From NCBI GenBank assembly GCA_947085255.1, contig CAMTVQ010000002.1, forward strand, positions 372,001-436,000: 64,000 nt of DNA, read 5' to 3'. The DNA comes from CAMTVQ01 sp947085255 (lineage in GTDB: Bacteria > Bacteroidota > Bacteroidia > Sphingobacteriales > Sphingobacteriaceae). A program made the position numbers and the translations under genes. Numbering within the stretch: the first letter of the stretch is position 1; each line of letters begins with the position of its first letter. Below, piece after piece: positions 35,259 through 44,035 of this stretch. A model generated the notes under the pieces. It searched no databases, was not told the origin of the DNA, and saw only the letters and a list, made by a program, of their open reading frames with translations.

Positions 35259-36362
35259 CTAATGCAGCAACACATCGCTGCTTACTGGAAAATGGTCGGA
35301 TAGTTCCTTTTTAATAATACGGTGATTAAGCACCTCAAAATCGGTACTACACAAAATATAGTCTATCTGAAAATTAGGAAAAATGCCCGTATAAGTACGT
35401 CCATACCCCCTACCCTTTTCAATAAAGGTATTTTTAAGGTCTTTAGCTATAGTATGATATGCATAAGAGAGGGGAGTATCATTAAAATCACCACATACGA
35501 GCACCGGAAAAGGACTTTTCTCAATTTCGTCAGCAATTCGTTTTGCTTGGGCACTACGTTTCTTAAATGCACGTTTTAATCGAGCCCCTATATTACGAGT
35601 AGATTGTTCGTCGATATCTAACTCTCGCTTAAGTGTTTTAAGGTATTTATAGTCTTCGGGCTGAAAGCTGATGGATTGCAGATGCACATTAAAAACCCGT
35701 ACAACTTGACCCTCTACTTGTAAATCAGCATATATCGCTCTATTACTCGTTTTCTCGTTACTAAACAATATACTACCTCTGCCTTTTATGGGGTATTTAG
35801 AGAGCACAATTACACCCTGTTGGCTATACGTATTACTAATATACTTATCGAAATAATAATACTTATAGCGCATTTTTCTAATAATGCTATCTAGTATATT
35901 AAACTCCCCATTGTAACGCGTATAAAACTCTTGAATACACAGTACATCTGGTTTTTGCTTGTAAATAACCTGCAACATTTCGCGTTTAAAAGCAGCGTCA
36001 TATTTTCCGGTAAAGGGCTGAAAAAAGTGTGCGTTGTAGGTCATCACCCGAATAGCATTGGGTGTTTTTTCTAGTGTAGCCTCTTCGCTAAACTTAAAAT
36101 TGACTACCTTTTTATGTGTGCTCCAACCAGCTAACAACACAAGTACACTTATAAGTACAAAACGATGCAACTTTAATGCCCAGAAAACAACAAAAAACAG
36201 ATTAAACACTACTAAAAAAGGATACGCCAAGCCAACAAAAGCAATGGGCCAGTAGGTAATAGGATTAAAATAAATCGCAGTATAACTCAGCAACAGTAGC
36301 AGTGCAAACGCACTATTGAGTAACAGCCACACCCAGGTAAAGAAGTTTAATTTTCGAAACAT
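35259..36362 (-). CDS. Endonuclease/exonuclease/phosphatase family protein with N-terminal membrane helices
   Basis: A 367-residue protein. Three hydrophobic helices (about 5-30, 35-62, 65-82) anchor a C-terminal EEP domain (about 103-365) with IRVMTYNAHFF, DVLCIQEFY, VFNVHLQS, PVLVCGDFNDTPLSY and the terminal SDHFPVSSD. This metal-dependent fold cleaves phosphodiester or phosphomonoester bonds in DNA, lipids or sugar phosphates; the substrate is not evident. The domain probably faces the periplasm or cytosol at the inner membrane. Its ATG overlaps the stop of the preceding rhomboid gene by one base. Confidence 0.88.
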   Translation of the reverse strand: MFRKLNFFTWVWLLLNSAFALLLLLSYTAIYFNPITYWPIAFVGLAYPFLVVFNLFFVVFWALKLHRFVLISVLVLLAGWSTHKKVVNFKFSEEATLEKTPNAIRVMTYNAHFFQPFTGKYDAAFKREMLQVIYKQKPDVLCIQEFYTRYNGEFNILDSIIRKMRYKYYYFDKYISNTYSQQGVIVLSKYPIKGRGSILFSNEKTSNRAIYADLQVEGQVVRVFNVHLQSISFQPEDYKYLKTLKRELDIDEQSTRNIGARLKRAFKKRSAQAKRIADEIEKSPFPVLVCGDFNDTPLSYAYHTIAKDLKNTFIEKGRGYGRTYTGIFPNFQIDYILCSTDFEVLNHRIIKKELSDHFPVSSDVLLH

Positions 36363-37234
36363 TATTTACTTGCTTTAAAAAGCGTTTCCTTTTCCTTAGC
36401 TGTTAGCTTATCGTAGCCTGATGCTGCTATTTTATCTAATATACTGTCAATTTCAGCTTGATTTACGTGAGTAGCTGCTTGAGTAGTTTTTTCATTTTTA
36501 GCAACTACTTTTAGTTTTGGCTTTTTGGTAAATAACCTTGCACAAAAATCTTCAAGTTGTGCAGACCAATCATTTCCTTTCTGTAACTGCTTTATAAATA
36601 CAAAGCCAAAAATAGCACCCCCAAGATGTGCAATATGTCCGCCTGAGTTTGCCCCAGCAATGCCTAAAAAGTCGGATACGAAGTAAAACAATGCAATGTA
36701 TTTAATTTTTACCGACCCAAGCAAAAGCAATCTAAAGCTATAATCGGGTAATAGAGTTGCTGTAGCTGCTACTACTGCCATTACCGCAGCCGATGCCCCT
36801 ATTGCACTGCTAGAAGCAACACTACCAGCAAAAATTGGGAATACATTATATGCAACAATATATAAAAAGGCCCCTGCTAAGCCTCCCAAAAGATACACCC
36901 AAAGAATCTTTACATATCCCAAAAATTCTTCGAACAGTTGCCCAAACCAATACAACCATAGCATATTAAACAGCAAATGAAAAAAGCCGCTATGCAAAAA
37001 CTGATAGGTAATAACAGTATAAGGCTTATACACTAAATCGGATAAACTTGCAGGAACAGCTAAGTGCGATAATACCCATTGCGAGAAAGAAAAATGGAGT
37101 TGAAACAAAAACGCAAGCACATCCAGTACCCCAAAAAACAAATAGATAGCTACGTTTATGGCTATTAACTTATTCAGTCTACCTGGTTTGTTAAAAACAG
37201 CGTAACGGATATCTTCTAAAATAGAGTTATTCAT
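36362..37234 (-). CDS. Rhomboid family intramembrane serine protease (second copy)
   Basis: About 290 residues from ATG 37234 (MNNSILEDI). The hydrophobic core (about residues 22-205) shows YQFLHSGFFHLLFNMLWLYWFG and the serine motif as AIGASAAVMAV, with GASA instead of the usual GASG. The catalytic His lies in HIAHLGGAIFGFVF. A C-terminal soluble tail of ~75 residues (KKPKLKVVAKNEKTTQAA.., ELD-like end) extends past the membrane part. It overlaps the preceding rhomboid gene by 8 bases at this start. Ser and His are present, so activity is possible. Confidence 0.88.
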   Translation of the reverse strand: MNNSILEDIRYAVFNKPGRLNKLIAINVAIYLFFGVLDVLAFLFQLHFSFSQWVLSHLAVPASLSDLVYKPYTVITYQFLHSGFFHLLFNMLWLYWFGQLFEEFLGYVKILWVYLLGGLAGAFLYIVAYNVFPIFAGSVASSSAIGASAAVMAVVAATATLLPDYSFRLLLLGSVKIKYIALFYFVSDFLGIAGANSGGHIAHLGGAIFGFVFIKQLQKGNDWSAQLEDFCARLFTKKPKLKVVAKNEKTTQAATHVNQAEIDSILDKIAASGYDKLTAKEKETLFKASK

Positions 37235-38081
37235 AAGGTGTAAAACGATTACGTTGCCAGTATTTGATAAGCAAAAATCCAAATAACATGCCCCCTAAAT
37301 GTGCAAAATGAGCCACATTATCACCTGCCTCATTGGCTATACCGCTAAACAAGGCGATGGCTCCAAATATAATTACGGCGTATTTAGCCTTTACCGGTAT
37401 AAAAAAGAAAAAGTAGAGCAATGCATTTGGAAACAACATACCAAATGCCATTAAAATACCATAAATAGCACCTGATGCACCTACTACATTACTATTACTA
37501 ATCTTATAATCTACCAATTGCCTCACAAACTCTGTGCTCTGCTTTTCTATTGCTAAACTTTTAGGCGCAGCCGTCCACTCATCTAATAAGGCAATAAACG
37601 AGGCTTTGAACCCCGCTGGTACCGACTTATAGGTAAAAGTTTCAAACGACTCGACAGTAGCATTATTAAGGTATGCGGCAGCAGCACTTTTAAGCTGATA
37701 CACTTCATACGTATATACAGCTGTGTGTAAAAAAGCTGCTCCAAATGCGGTAATTACATAAAAAGTAAGGAATCGTTTTGGACCCCATACGTTTTCGATA
37801 GCCGTACCAAACATCCACAAGCTAAACATATTAAAAAACAAATGCGAAAACTGGATACTTCCATCGCCTGAGATAAATGCATGTGCAAAAAAGTGCGTAA
37901 GAATTTGATAAGGTCTAAAACTGCTGCTTTCGAAGTAAAACAGACCGATATGATCATTGGCATTAATACCAAACTTGTAGTAAAAAACCAATGATGCTAC
38001 GTACACTAACGCATTGATAATTAATAGATTTTTAACTATTACTGGTAAAAAAGAAAATCCTTGCGGCTGATATTGATTCAT
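37227..38081 (-). CDS. Rhomboid family intramembrane serine protease (first copy)
   Basis: A 284-residue membrane protein with LTHFFAHAF, FSHLFFNMFSLWMFG, the intact motif VGASGAIYGILMAFG, and the His in NVAHFAHLGGMLFGFLL. A long loop (about 110-175) separates the early helices from the catalytic core. It starts 31 bases after mutL. mutL-rhomboid-rhomboid-EEP is a recurrent order in this part of the phylum as far as I recall. Substrates are unknown. Confidence 0.9.
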   Translation of the reverse strand: MNQYQPQGFSFLPVIVKNLLIINALVYVASLVFYYKFGINANDHIGLFYFESSSFRPYQILTHFFAHAFISGDGSIQFSHLFFNMFSLWMFGTAIENVWGPKRFLTFYVITAFGAAFLHTAVYTYEVYQLKSAAAAYLNNATVESFETFTYKSVPAGFKASFIALLDEWTAAPKSLAIEKQSTEFVRQLVDYKISNSNVVGASGAIYGILMAFGMLFPNALLYFFFFIPVKAKYAVIIFGAIALFSGIANEAGDNVAHFAHLGGMLFGFLLIKYWQRNRFTPYE

Positions 38082-38112
38082 GAATTACAAACTAACGATG
38101 ATGGATAAAAGT

Positions 38113-39939
38113 TTACTTCCCAATTTTTTTTAATAGTTCTGTTGCCGTAATAATAGTTAAAGTTTTTTCACCGTTCAAGGCTAACGTTGGCATTTCGCAA
38201 CTAAAAAGCTCATCAATAAGATTTTGCATTTCGGCTAATTCCAATACTTTTCCCGGCTTAATTGCCGCACGTCGTGCCAGTGTTTTTGCCAAGCCATCTC
38301 GCTTATCAAATTTGGTAATACTGGCATTCTGATTCACATTTTCCAACAAGGTTTCTATCAACTCCACCGCCTCTGCATCTGCAATTTCGACAGGTATGCC
38401 CTCTATTACAAACGTGGTGGTTCCAAATTTTCGTAACTCAAAACCCAGTGCTATTAATTCGGGCAATAATTCTTCTACTAACTCACAATTGGCAGCAGTA
38501 AGCGTAAGCGTTTGCGGAAACAACAACTGCTGGCTATAACCTTGGTTATTTGCTAAATGCTGCAAGAATTTTTCGTATAAAATACGCTCGTGCGCCGCTT
38601 GCTGATTAATAACTAGTAATCCCGATTTTACTGCCGCTACTACCCATTGGCTGTGCAATTGAAATGGATTTGCATTACTCAACGCAGGCTTATCTACAGT
38701 AGTTTCATCCAGCGGAAAAGCAGACTGTTGTTCTATACTGGCAGTGGGCACTAATTTATCAAAAACAGTCTCCCAGTTAGCAGAATTATACTGTTGACGT
38801 ATATTTAATTGTGGTTGCTGCTGCGTAGCAGCAAAAGGATTATACTCAGGATTGAATCGAATTTTGGGTGCTTCTGGCACCTCATTATGCCCAAGCGGTC
38901 TGTAGTTTTTAAAATCAGCGTCGCTATTAAAATCGATACTCGGAGTAATATTGTGTACCCCTAACGAACGCTTAACTGTTGCTCGTAAAATAGCGTAAAT
39001 CACCTTTTCGTTTTCAAACTTTATCTCCGTTTTTGTGGGATGTACGTTTACATCAATCATTGCCGGATCGATAGTAATATTAAGTACATACGCCGGAAAA
39101 GTATCCGGAGCAAGCAACCCTTGGTACGCTGAAACTACTGCATGATTGAGATACGCATCTTTTATAAAACGCTTATTAACAAAAAAATACTGCTCGCCTC
39201 GTGTCTTTTTTGCCCAAGCAGGCATACCTATAAAACCACTAATAGCGATCAAATCGGTTTGTTCGGCAATTTCGGCAATGCGCTCTGCTGTTCCTTTACC
39301 AAAAAGCTGCACCATGCGTATCTTTAAGTTACTTGCTGGTAATTGAAATTTATACTCACCGTCTTGTTGCATATCAAATGCAATATCGGGATGCGCCAAT
39401 GCCAATCGTTGAAACTCTTCTATAATATGTTTAAGTTCAATGGGATTACTTTTTAGAAAATTACGACGGGCTGGTACATTGTAAAATAAATTCTTTACAA
39501 CAACAGTCGTACCCACGGAGGCTTGGCAAAAATCTTGACTTTGCACCACCGACCCTTCTATTTCTATACGTGTACCGAGTTCATCTTCTGCCCTGCGTGT
39601 TTTTAATTCTACTTGTGCAATAGCAGCTACAGAAGCGAGTGCTTCGCCTCTAAAACCCATAGTATGTATCGTAAAAATATCGGCTACTTGCTTTATTTTA
39701 GAAGTGGCATGGCGTTCAAAACTAAGCCGTGCATCTGTAGCCGACATGCCCTTACCATTGTCTATAACCTGAATTAGTGCTTTTCCTGCATCCTTTACCA
39801 ACAGCTTGATATGCGATGCACCAGCGTCGATTGCATTCTCCATCAACTCCTTTACAGCCGACGATGGCCGTTGCACTACCTCACCAGCAGCTATCTGATT
39901 GGCTACCGAATCGGGTAATAACTGTATAATATCGGACAT
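38113..39939 (-). CDS. mutL: DNA mismatch repair protein MutL
   Basis: A 608-residue protein linking mismatch recognition by MutS to downstream repair. The GHKL ATPase half shows IAAGEVVQRPSSAVKELMENAIDAGAS, DNGKGMS and GFRGEALAS. The linker (about 340-410) is Gln/Asn/Pro-rich. The C-terminal dimerisation region contains INQQAAHERILYEKF where endonuclease-type MutLs have DQHAxxE. The Asp and His of that metal motif are thus not seen here. Length is normal. It heads the rhomboid/EEP row. Confidence 0.95.
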   Translation of the reverse strand: MSDIIQLLPDSVANQIAAGEVVQRPSSAVKELMENAIDAGASHIKLLVKDAGKALIQVIDNGKGMSATDARLSFERHATSKIKQVADIFTIHTMGFRGEALASVAAIAQVELKTRRAEDELGTRIEIEGSVVQSQDFCQASVGTTVVVKNLFYNVPARRNFLKSNPIELKHIIEEFQRLALAHPDIAFDMQQDGEYKFQLPASNLKIRMVQLFGKGTAERIAEIAEQTDLIAISGFIGMPAWAKKTRGEQYFFVNKRFIKDAYLNHAVVSAYQGLLAPDTFPAYVLNITIDPAMIDVNVHPTKTEIKFENEKVIYAILRATVKRSLGVHNITPSIDFNSDADFKNYRPLGHNEVPEAPKIRFNPEYNPFAATQQQPQLNIRQQYNSANWETVFDKLVPTASIEQQSAFPLDETTVDKPALSNANPFQLHSQWVVAAVKSGLLVINQQAAHERILYEKFLQHLANNQGYSQQLLFPQTLTLTAANCELVEELLPELIALGFELRKFGTTTFVIEGIPVEIADAEAVELIETLLENVNQNASITKFDKRDGLAKTLARRAAIKPGKVLELAEMQNLIDELFSCEMPTLALNGEKTLTIITATELLKKIGK

Positions 39940-40000
39940 CTAAAAGGGGTATTTTAAATAAATGTGAAGAAAAACATACTCTGGTATCAACAAAAGCACC

Positions 40001-40008
40001 TATTTTTG
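40001..40008 (+). promoter_or_regulatory. TAnnTTTG element upstream of the GH3/beta-lactamase-like gene
   Basis: TATTTTTG, 52 bases before the presumed TTG start at 40060. No matching -33 box is evident. Confidence 0.4.
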
Positions 40009-40059
40009 TTTTATTACAGTACTATCTGACAAAAATAGCTAAAAATAAACTTCACTAAC

Positions 40060-43014
40060 TTGCTATTGCCACACTTTTTAAAACAGAAGGGCTTAATCTA
40101 TTGGAGCCTTGTTTCTTTCATTTCTATAGTCCTGTTTGTATCGGCGCGTCCTAAAGAAGACGATAAGTTGAAATACGACATGGAGCGCAGTAACTCTTGG
40201 GTAGACTCTGTACTAAATAGTTTAGATGCCGACCAACGCATTGGACAGCTATTTATGGTAGCTGCTTACTCTAACAGAGGGCCTGAGCATGTACAAGCCA
40301 TTACCAAACTAATTACCGATTGCCATATAGGTGGCTTAATATTTTTTCAGGGGGGCCCCACACGACAAGCTGTACTTACCAACTATTACCAAAGCTTAAC
40401 GGCACTTCCTTTACTTGTTTCTATTGATGCCGAATGGGGTTTGGCTATGCGTTTGGATAGCACGATACAATTTCCTCACCAAATGACTTTGGGAGCCATA
40501 CAGGACGATAAAATGGTGTACCGTTTTGGGTTAGAAATGGCCCGTCAGTGCAAAAGACTGGGTATACATATTAATTTTGCTCCGGTAGTAGATGTAAACA
40601 ACAACCCACGTAATCCGGTAATAAATGATCGCTCTTTTGGTGAAGACAAATACAATGTAGCTGGCAAAAGTATTGCCTACATGCAAGGCATGCAAGATGG
40701 CGGCATTATGGCAAATGCTAAACATTTTCCAGGACATGGTAATACCGATAAAGATTCGCACAAAACACTACCTACTGTGAATCGTACCAAATTGCAAATT
40801 GATAGTGTGGAACTATACCCCTTCCGCGAGTTGATGAGCAGAGGATTATCTAGCATTATGGTGGCTCATTTATATGTACCTGCGTTAGATACTACTGCGA
40901 ATACCGCTTCTACGCTCTCCAAAGCTGTAGTTACCGATTTACTTAAGAACAACTTGCACTACAAAGGCCTTATTTTTACCGATGCCCTTAACATGAAAGG
41001 GGTAAGTGCCTACTATCCTCCTGGAATTGTAGATGTAAAGGCGCTATTAGCTGGAAACGATGTCCTGCTTTTTTCGGAAGATGTAACCACAGCAATTGAC
41101 GAAATTAAAAAAGCCATTACAGCAGGCCTTATTACCCAACAAGAAATTGACGAAAAAGTACGAAAAATACTAAAAGCCAAATACCTATCTGGCTTAAATA
41201 AGTACCAGCCTATTGATTTAAAAAATATCAGTGCCGACCTAAATGGAACCCGCTCAGAATTGCTTAATAAGCGGTTGTACGAATTATCTATCACCTTATT
41301 AAAAAACAAGAACAATGTAATTCCTTTAGCCAATATAAATCCACAAAAAATAGCTGCATTAAGTATAGGAGCAGATACAGCAAATGCATTCTTACGTGGA
41401 CTGCGAAAATTTGAAGACATTTCCACATTTGCAATTAGCAAGGGCACTCAGCTTGCTGATTTAGATTTTGTGGAAGCAGAACTGGCACAATACGAAACCG
41501 TAATTATCGGCTTGCATAGCATTAGTGGTAGAGAAAATAAAAATTTCGGCATATCCCCTCAGGTAAAAGCACTAATTACACGTATTCAAGACAAATCGAA
41601 GGTAATTCTTACCGTATTTGGCAATCCGTACAGCTTACGAAATTTTGAAAATTTTGAACCTATTATTGTTGCCTACGAAGAAAACAAGTACACACAGGAT
41701 GCTGCCGCACAAGTCATTTTTGGAGGCATGGGAGCTAATGGAAAACTTCCTGTAAGTGCTTCGGAGGTATTTAAATGCGGTGATGGATTTAGTATCACAA
41801 ACGCTACCCGCTTAAGATACGTACAGCCTGAGGAGGTAAAAATAAACAGTGAAAAACTAAATGAAATTGATTCGATAGTTGCGAGAGCTATTGCTAAACA
41901 AGCAATGCCCGGATGCCAAGTACTAGTAGCAAAAGATGGGCGCATTGTGTACAACAAATCGTTTGGCACAAAAAGCAGTACCGACAGCAGTATAGTAACC
42001 AATTTTGACCTGTATGACATTGCTTCGGTAACTAAAATAGCAGCGACTACATTAGCAGCCATGCGACTGTACGAAAGTGGCAAATTGGATCTTGATAAAA
42101 AAGTAACCGCTTACTTAAATAACCTACGCCTTACCAATAAACGAAACATCATCATATCTGATTTATTGGCGCATCAAGCGGGGCTAAAACCGTGGATACC
42201 TTTTTGGAAAAACTCGGTAGAAACCAATAACAAAGGCGAACTCACTAACTATAAACCTACACTTTCGGCAGATTACGGCATAAAAGTTGCTGATAAATTA
42301 TACTTAAAAACAAGCTATAAACAAACCCTTTGGAAGGAAATCGTTGACTCAAAAACAGAGAATGAAGGCACGTATGTATATAGCGACTTGGGCTTTTATA
42401 TTTTAAAAGAGATTATAGAAGAACAAACTCAGCAGAAACTGAACGACTACGTAAGTAAGCAATTTTATACTCCATTAGGTCTTACCCGCACCACCTATTT
42501 GCCTTTAGCTAAGTTTAAACCCGATGCCATTGTACCAACTGAGTACGACAAAGAGTTTAGGAAGCAGCTTTTGCGTGGCTATGTACACGACCAGGGAGCT
42601 GCTATGCAAGGAGGCGTAGGCGGTCATGCTGGTTTATTTAGTAATGCGCAAGACTTAGCCGTAATTATGCAGATGTTGTTGAACAATGGCACGTTTGGTG
42701 GCAAACGCTATTTTAAGCCAGAAACCATACAGAAATTCACCACCGCTGTAAGCAGCACCAACAGACGAGGATTGGGTTTTGACAAGCCAGAAACGGCTCC
42801 AGAAAAAGGCAGCCCTACCTGCAAAAGCGCCTCTCCCTTTACGTTTGGACATACTGGCTTTACCGGAACTTGCGTATGGGCCGACCCTAAATATAATTTA
42901 GTTTATGTATTTTTGTCTAACAGGGTAAACCCAAGTTCGGATAATAAGAAATTGATAGACATGAACGTTCGTACTGATATACAAGAAGTAATTTACCAAG
43001 CTATTTTAAAATAA
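40060..43014 (+). CDS. Glycoside hydrolase family 3 / serine beta-lactamase-like fusion
   Basis: A 984-residue exported protein. After a hydrophobic N-terminus (about 12-29), a GH3 domain (about 45-590) has the NagZ-type KHFPGHGNTDKDSH (221 onward) and the nucleophile Asp in FTDALNMKG (D308). A class C beta-lactamase/esterase-like domain (about 610-980) has SxxK in IASVTK (S656/K659), YSDLG as the YxN equivalent and GHTGFTGT. Such fusions in Bacteroidota are annotated as beta-N-acetylglucosaminidase plus beta-lactamase and are thought to act on peptidoglycan or its fragments in the periplasm; antibiotic hydrolysis is not implied. The start is TTG at 40060: an upstream TAG in frame leaves no ATG before residue 41. 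Confidence 0.9.
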   Translation: MLLPHFLKQKGLIYWSLVSFISIVLFVSARPKEDDKLKYDMERSNSWVDSVLNSLDADQRIGQLFMVAAYSNRGPEHVQAITKLITDCHIGGLIFFQGGPTRQAVLTNYYQSLTALPLLVSIDAEWGLAMRLDSTIQFPHQMTLGAIQDDKMVYRFGLEMARQCKRLGIHINFAPVVDVNNNPRNPVINDRSFGEDKYNVAGKSIAYMQGMQDGGIMANAKHFPGHGNTDKDSHKTLPTVNRTKLQIDSVELYPFRELMSRGLSSIMVAHLYVPALDTTANTASTLSKAVVTDLLKNNLHYKGLIFTDALNMKGVSAYYPPGIVDVKALLAGNDVLLFSEDVTTAIDEIKKAITAGLITQQEIDEKVRKILKAKYLSGLNKYQPIDLKNISADLNGTRSELLNKRLYELSITLLKNKNNVIPLANINPQKIAALSIGADTANAFLRGLRKFEDISTFAISKGTQLADLDFVEAELAQYETVIIGLHSISGRENKNFGISPQVKALITRIQDKSKVILTVFGNPYSLRNFENFEPIIVAYEENKYTQDAAAQVIFGGMGANGKLPVSASEVFKCGDGFSITNATRLRYVQPEEVKINSEKLNEIDSIVARAIAKQAMPGCQVLVAKDGRIVYNKSFGTKSSTDSSIVTNFDLYDIASVTKIAATTLAAMRLYESGKLDLDKKVTAYLNNLRLTNKRNIIISDLLAHQAGLKPWIPFWKNSVETNNKGELTNYKPTLSADYGIKVADKLYLKTSYKQTLWKEIVDSKTENEGTYVYSDLGFYILKEIIEEQTQQKLNDYVSKQFYTPLGLTRTTYLPLAKFKPDAIVPTEYDKEFRKQLLRGYVHDQGAAMQGGVGGHAGLFSNAQDLAVIMQMLLNNGTFGGKRYFKPETIQKFTTAVSSTNRRGLGFDKPETAPEKGSPTCKSASPFTFGHTGFTGTCVWADPKYNLVYVFLSNRVNPSSDNKKLIDMNVRTDIQEVIYQAILK

Positions 43015-43036
43015 CACCCAACCCAACCCATACACT

Positions 43037-43522
43037 ATGCGCGTATCACGATTATTACTAGTACTAACTACATTGTTTTTTTCTACTGCTGCTTTTAGCC
43101 AACAAGCAAAAATTGACTCGTTAACAAAAGCCATTAAAATTGCTAAAGCACAAGGGAAAGCTGATAAAGAACAACTATTAGCTAATAAATTGCTTAAAAA
43201 GTCATTTAAACTACAAATAAAACTAGATAAGGTAACAGAAAAAGCAAATGCTGTACAGGCTAAATCTGATATTAGCATGGCGCTATTAAAACAAGCGGTA
43301 GCCGATAGAAAAACAAGTGTTACTACTGACGAAAAATCGTATCAAAAAATATTAACCAAAGCCAATAAAGAATCGTTGCGTGTAAATACCGCTATGGATA
43401 AGGTAAATAAAGCACAACGCAATGCTATTAAAGCAAAACAAGCAGCAGACGAGCAGCAACTAAAGGCGAATAAAAAGCAAAAATCGGCTACTAAGGTAGC
43501 GGAGAAGGAAGCTGGGAAGTAG
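43037..43522 (+). CDS. Secreted Lys/Ala-rich coiled-coil protein
   Basis: A 161-residue protein with a signal peptide (1-21, ..TAAFSQ) and an almost wholly helical body rich in Lys, Ala and Gln (IAKAQGKADKEQLLANKLLK, NAIKAKQAADEQQLKANKK). Heptad-like spacing suggests a periplasmic coiled coil. No family recognised. It follows the GH3 fusion by 22 bases and may be co-transcribed. Confidence 0.7.
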   Translation: MRVSRLLLVLTTLFFSTAAFSQQAKIDSLTKAIKIAKAQGKADKEQLLANKLLKKSFKLQIKLDKVTEKANAVQAKSDISMALLKQAVADRKTSVTTDEKSYQKILTKANKESLRVNTAMDKVNKAQRNAIKAKQAADEQQLKANKKQKSATKVAEKEAGK

Positions 43523-43590
43523 TTTAATACGTTTTTTACTATTCCCCTAATGCTGTATCAGTACATGAAATAGCAAATACTTTTATTGTT

Positions 43591-43694
43591 AGCAGAGTCT
43601 CTCGCATAGCCTGTGGCTGTGTGGACTCTGGAGCTTATTTAATCGATGAATCGCAGAGTCCGCCTACACACTACCTATTTACGGAGACTCTGCT
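43591..43694. repeat. Nested inverted repeats around direct-repeat copy 1
   Basis: AGCAGAGTCTC (43591-43601) is an exact reverse complement of GAGACTCTGCT (43684-43694). Inside lies GGACTCTG/CAGAGTCC, another 8-bp perfect pair. RNA from here would fold into a branched stem. The outer left arm is missing at copy 2. Confidence 0.7.
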
Positions 43695-43695
43695 G
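43618..43695. repeat. 78-bp direct repeat, copy 1 (left of the fimbrial-like cluster)
   Basis: Starts TGTGTGGACTCTGGAGC and ends GGAGACTCTGCTG. It matches 48841-48918 at 77 of 78 positions in the same orientation. The repeat has no plausible coding role. Confidence 0.9.
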
Positions 43696-43743
43696 AAAAA
43701 AATCAATAGCTGGTTCTATACATCCCGACGTATAGTCGGGAGG

Positions 43744-43771
43744 GTCACAGGTTCGAACCCTGCAGCTACCA
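43744..43771 (+). other. tRNA-like 3' end (T-arm plus acceptor strand), probably a remnant
   Basis: GTCACAGGTTCGAACCCTG followed by CAGCTACCA has a perfect T-loop (TTCGAAC closed by CAGG/CCTG) and an acceptor-like strand, followed at once by a strong terminator. No D-arm or normal anticodon arm precedes it: upstream is a TCCCGAC/GTCGGGA hairpin with a 5-base loop. A TAGCTG at 43707-43712 could pair with CAGCTA, giving a 65-base tRNA-like fold ending in CCA, but the middle is not canonical. Most likely a tRNA 3' fragment left by an integration or deletion. Confidence 0.55.
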
Positions 43772-43777
43772 CTCAAA

Positions 43778-43806
43778 GCCTTCCGCCTATGGCGGAGGGC
43801 TTTTTT
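43778..43806 (+). terminator. Rho-independent terminator after the tRNA-like sequence
   Basis: GCCTTCCGCC and GGCGGAGGGC pair over 10 positions (one G-T) with a TAT loop, followed by six T. Typical of terminators behind tRNA genes. Confidence 0.85.
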
Positions 43807-43846
43807 GTCATGTATATGCATGCTCTTTATACAATATTTCTACATA

Positions 43847-43887
43847 GCCAATGGATTTATAGTAACTATAACGGCATTGGCCTTTTT
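43847..43887 (+). terminator. Second terminator-like hairpin upstream of the fimbrial-like cluster
   Basis: GCCAATG (43847-43853) pairs with CATTGGC (43875-43881) and, inside, TTATAG pairs with CTATAA around a TAA loop. Five T follow at 43883. It would insulate the cluster from upstream transcription. The remaining 150 bases to the first DUF4402 gene are A+T-rich, with no promoter I can defend. Confidence 0.55.
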
Positions 43888-44035
43888 GTATACACTATCC
43901 ATATATGTGAAATATGTAATATATCTCCCACATTCTGTAAAATAAACGAAAAAAATAACCCCTCCTTTGTAGAGTAACGTATTGCAAATACAACACAAAA
44001 AAAGTACTTAATTACTAATTTAAAAAATAAACAAC

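Noticed and set aside
43744..43771. A complete tRNA gene
   Set aside because: Only the T-arm and acceptor-like strand are canonical; the D-arm is absent and the anticodon arm has a 5-base loop with a 7-bp stem.
43621..43977. 118-codon frame starting in the direct repeat and crossing the tRNA-like sequence
   Set aside because: It runs through a repeat, a tRNA-like element and two terminators; no protein features.
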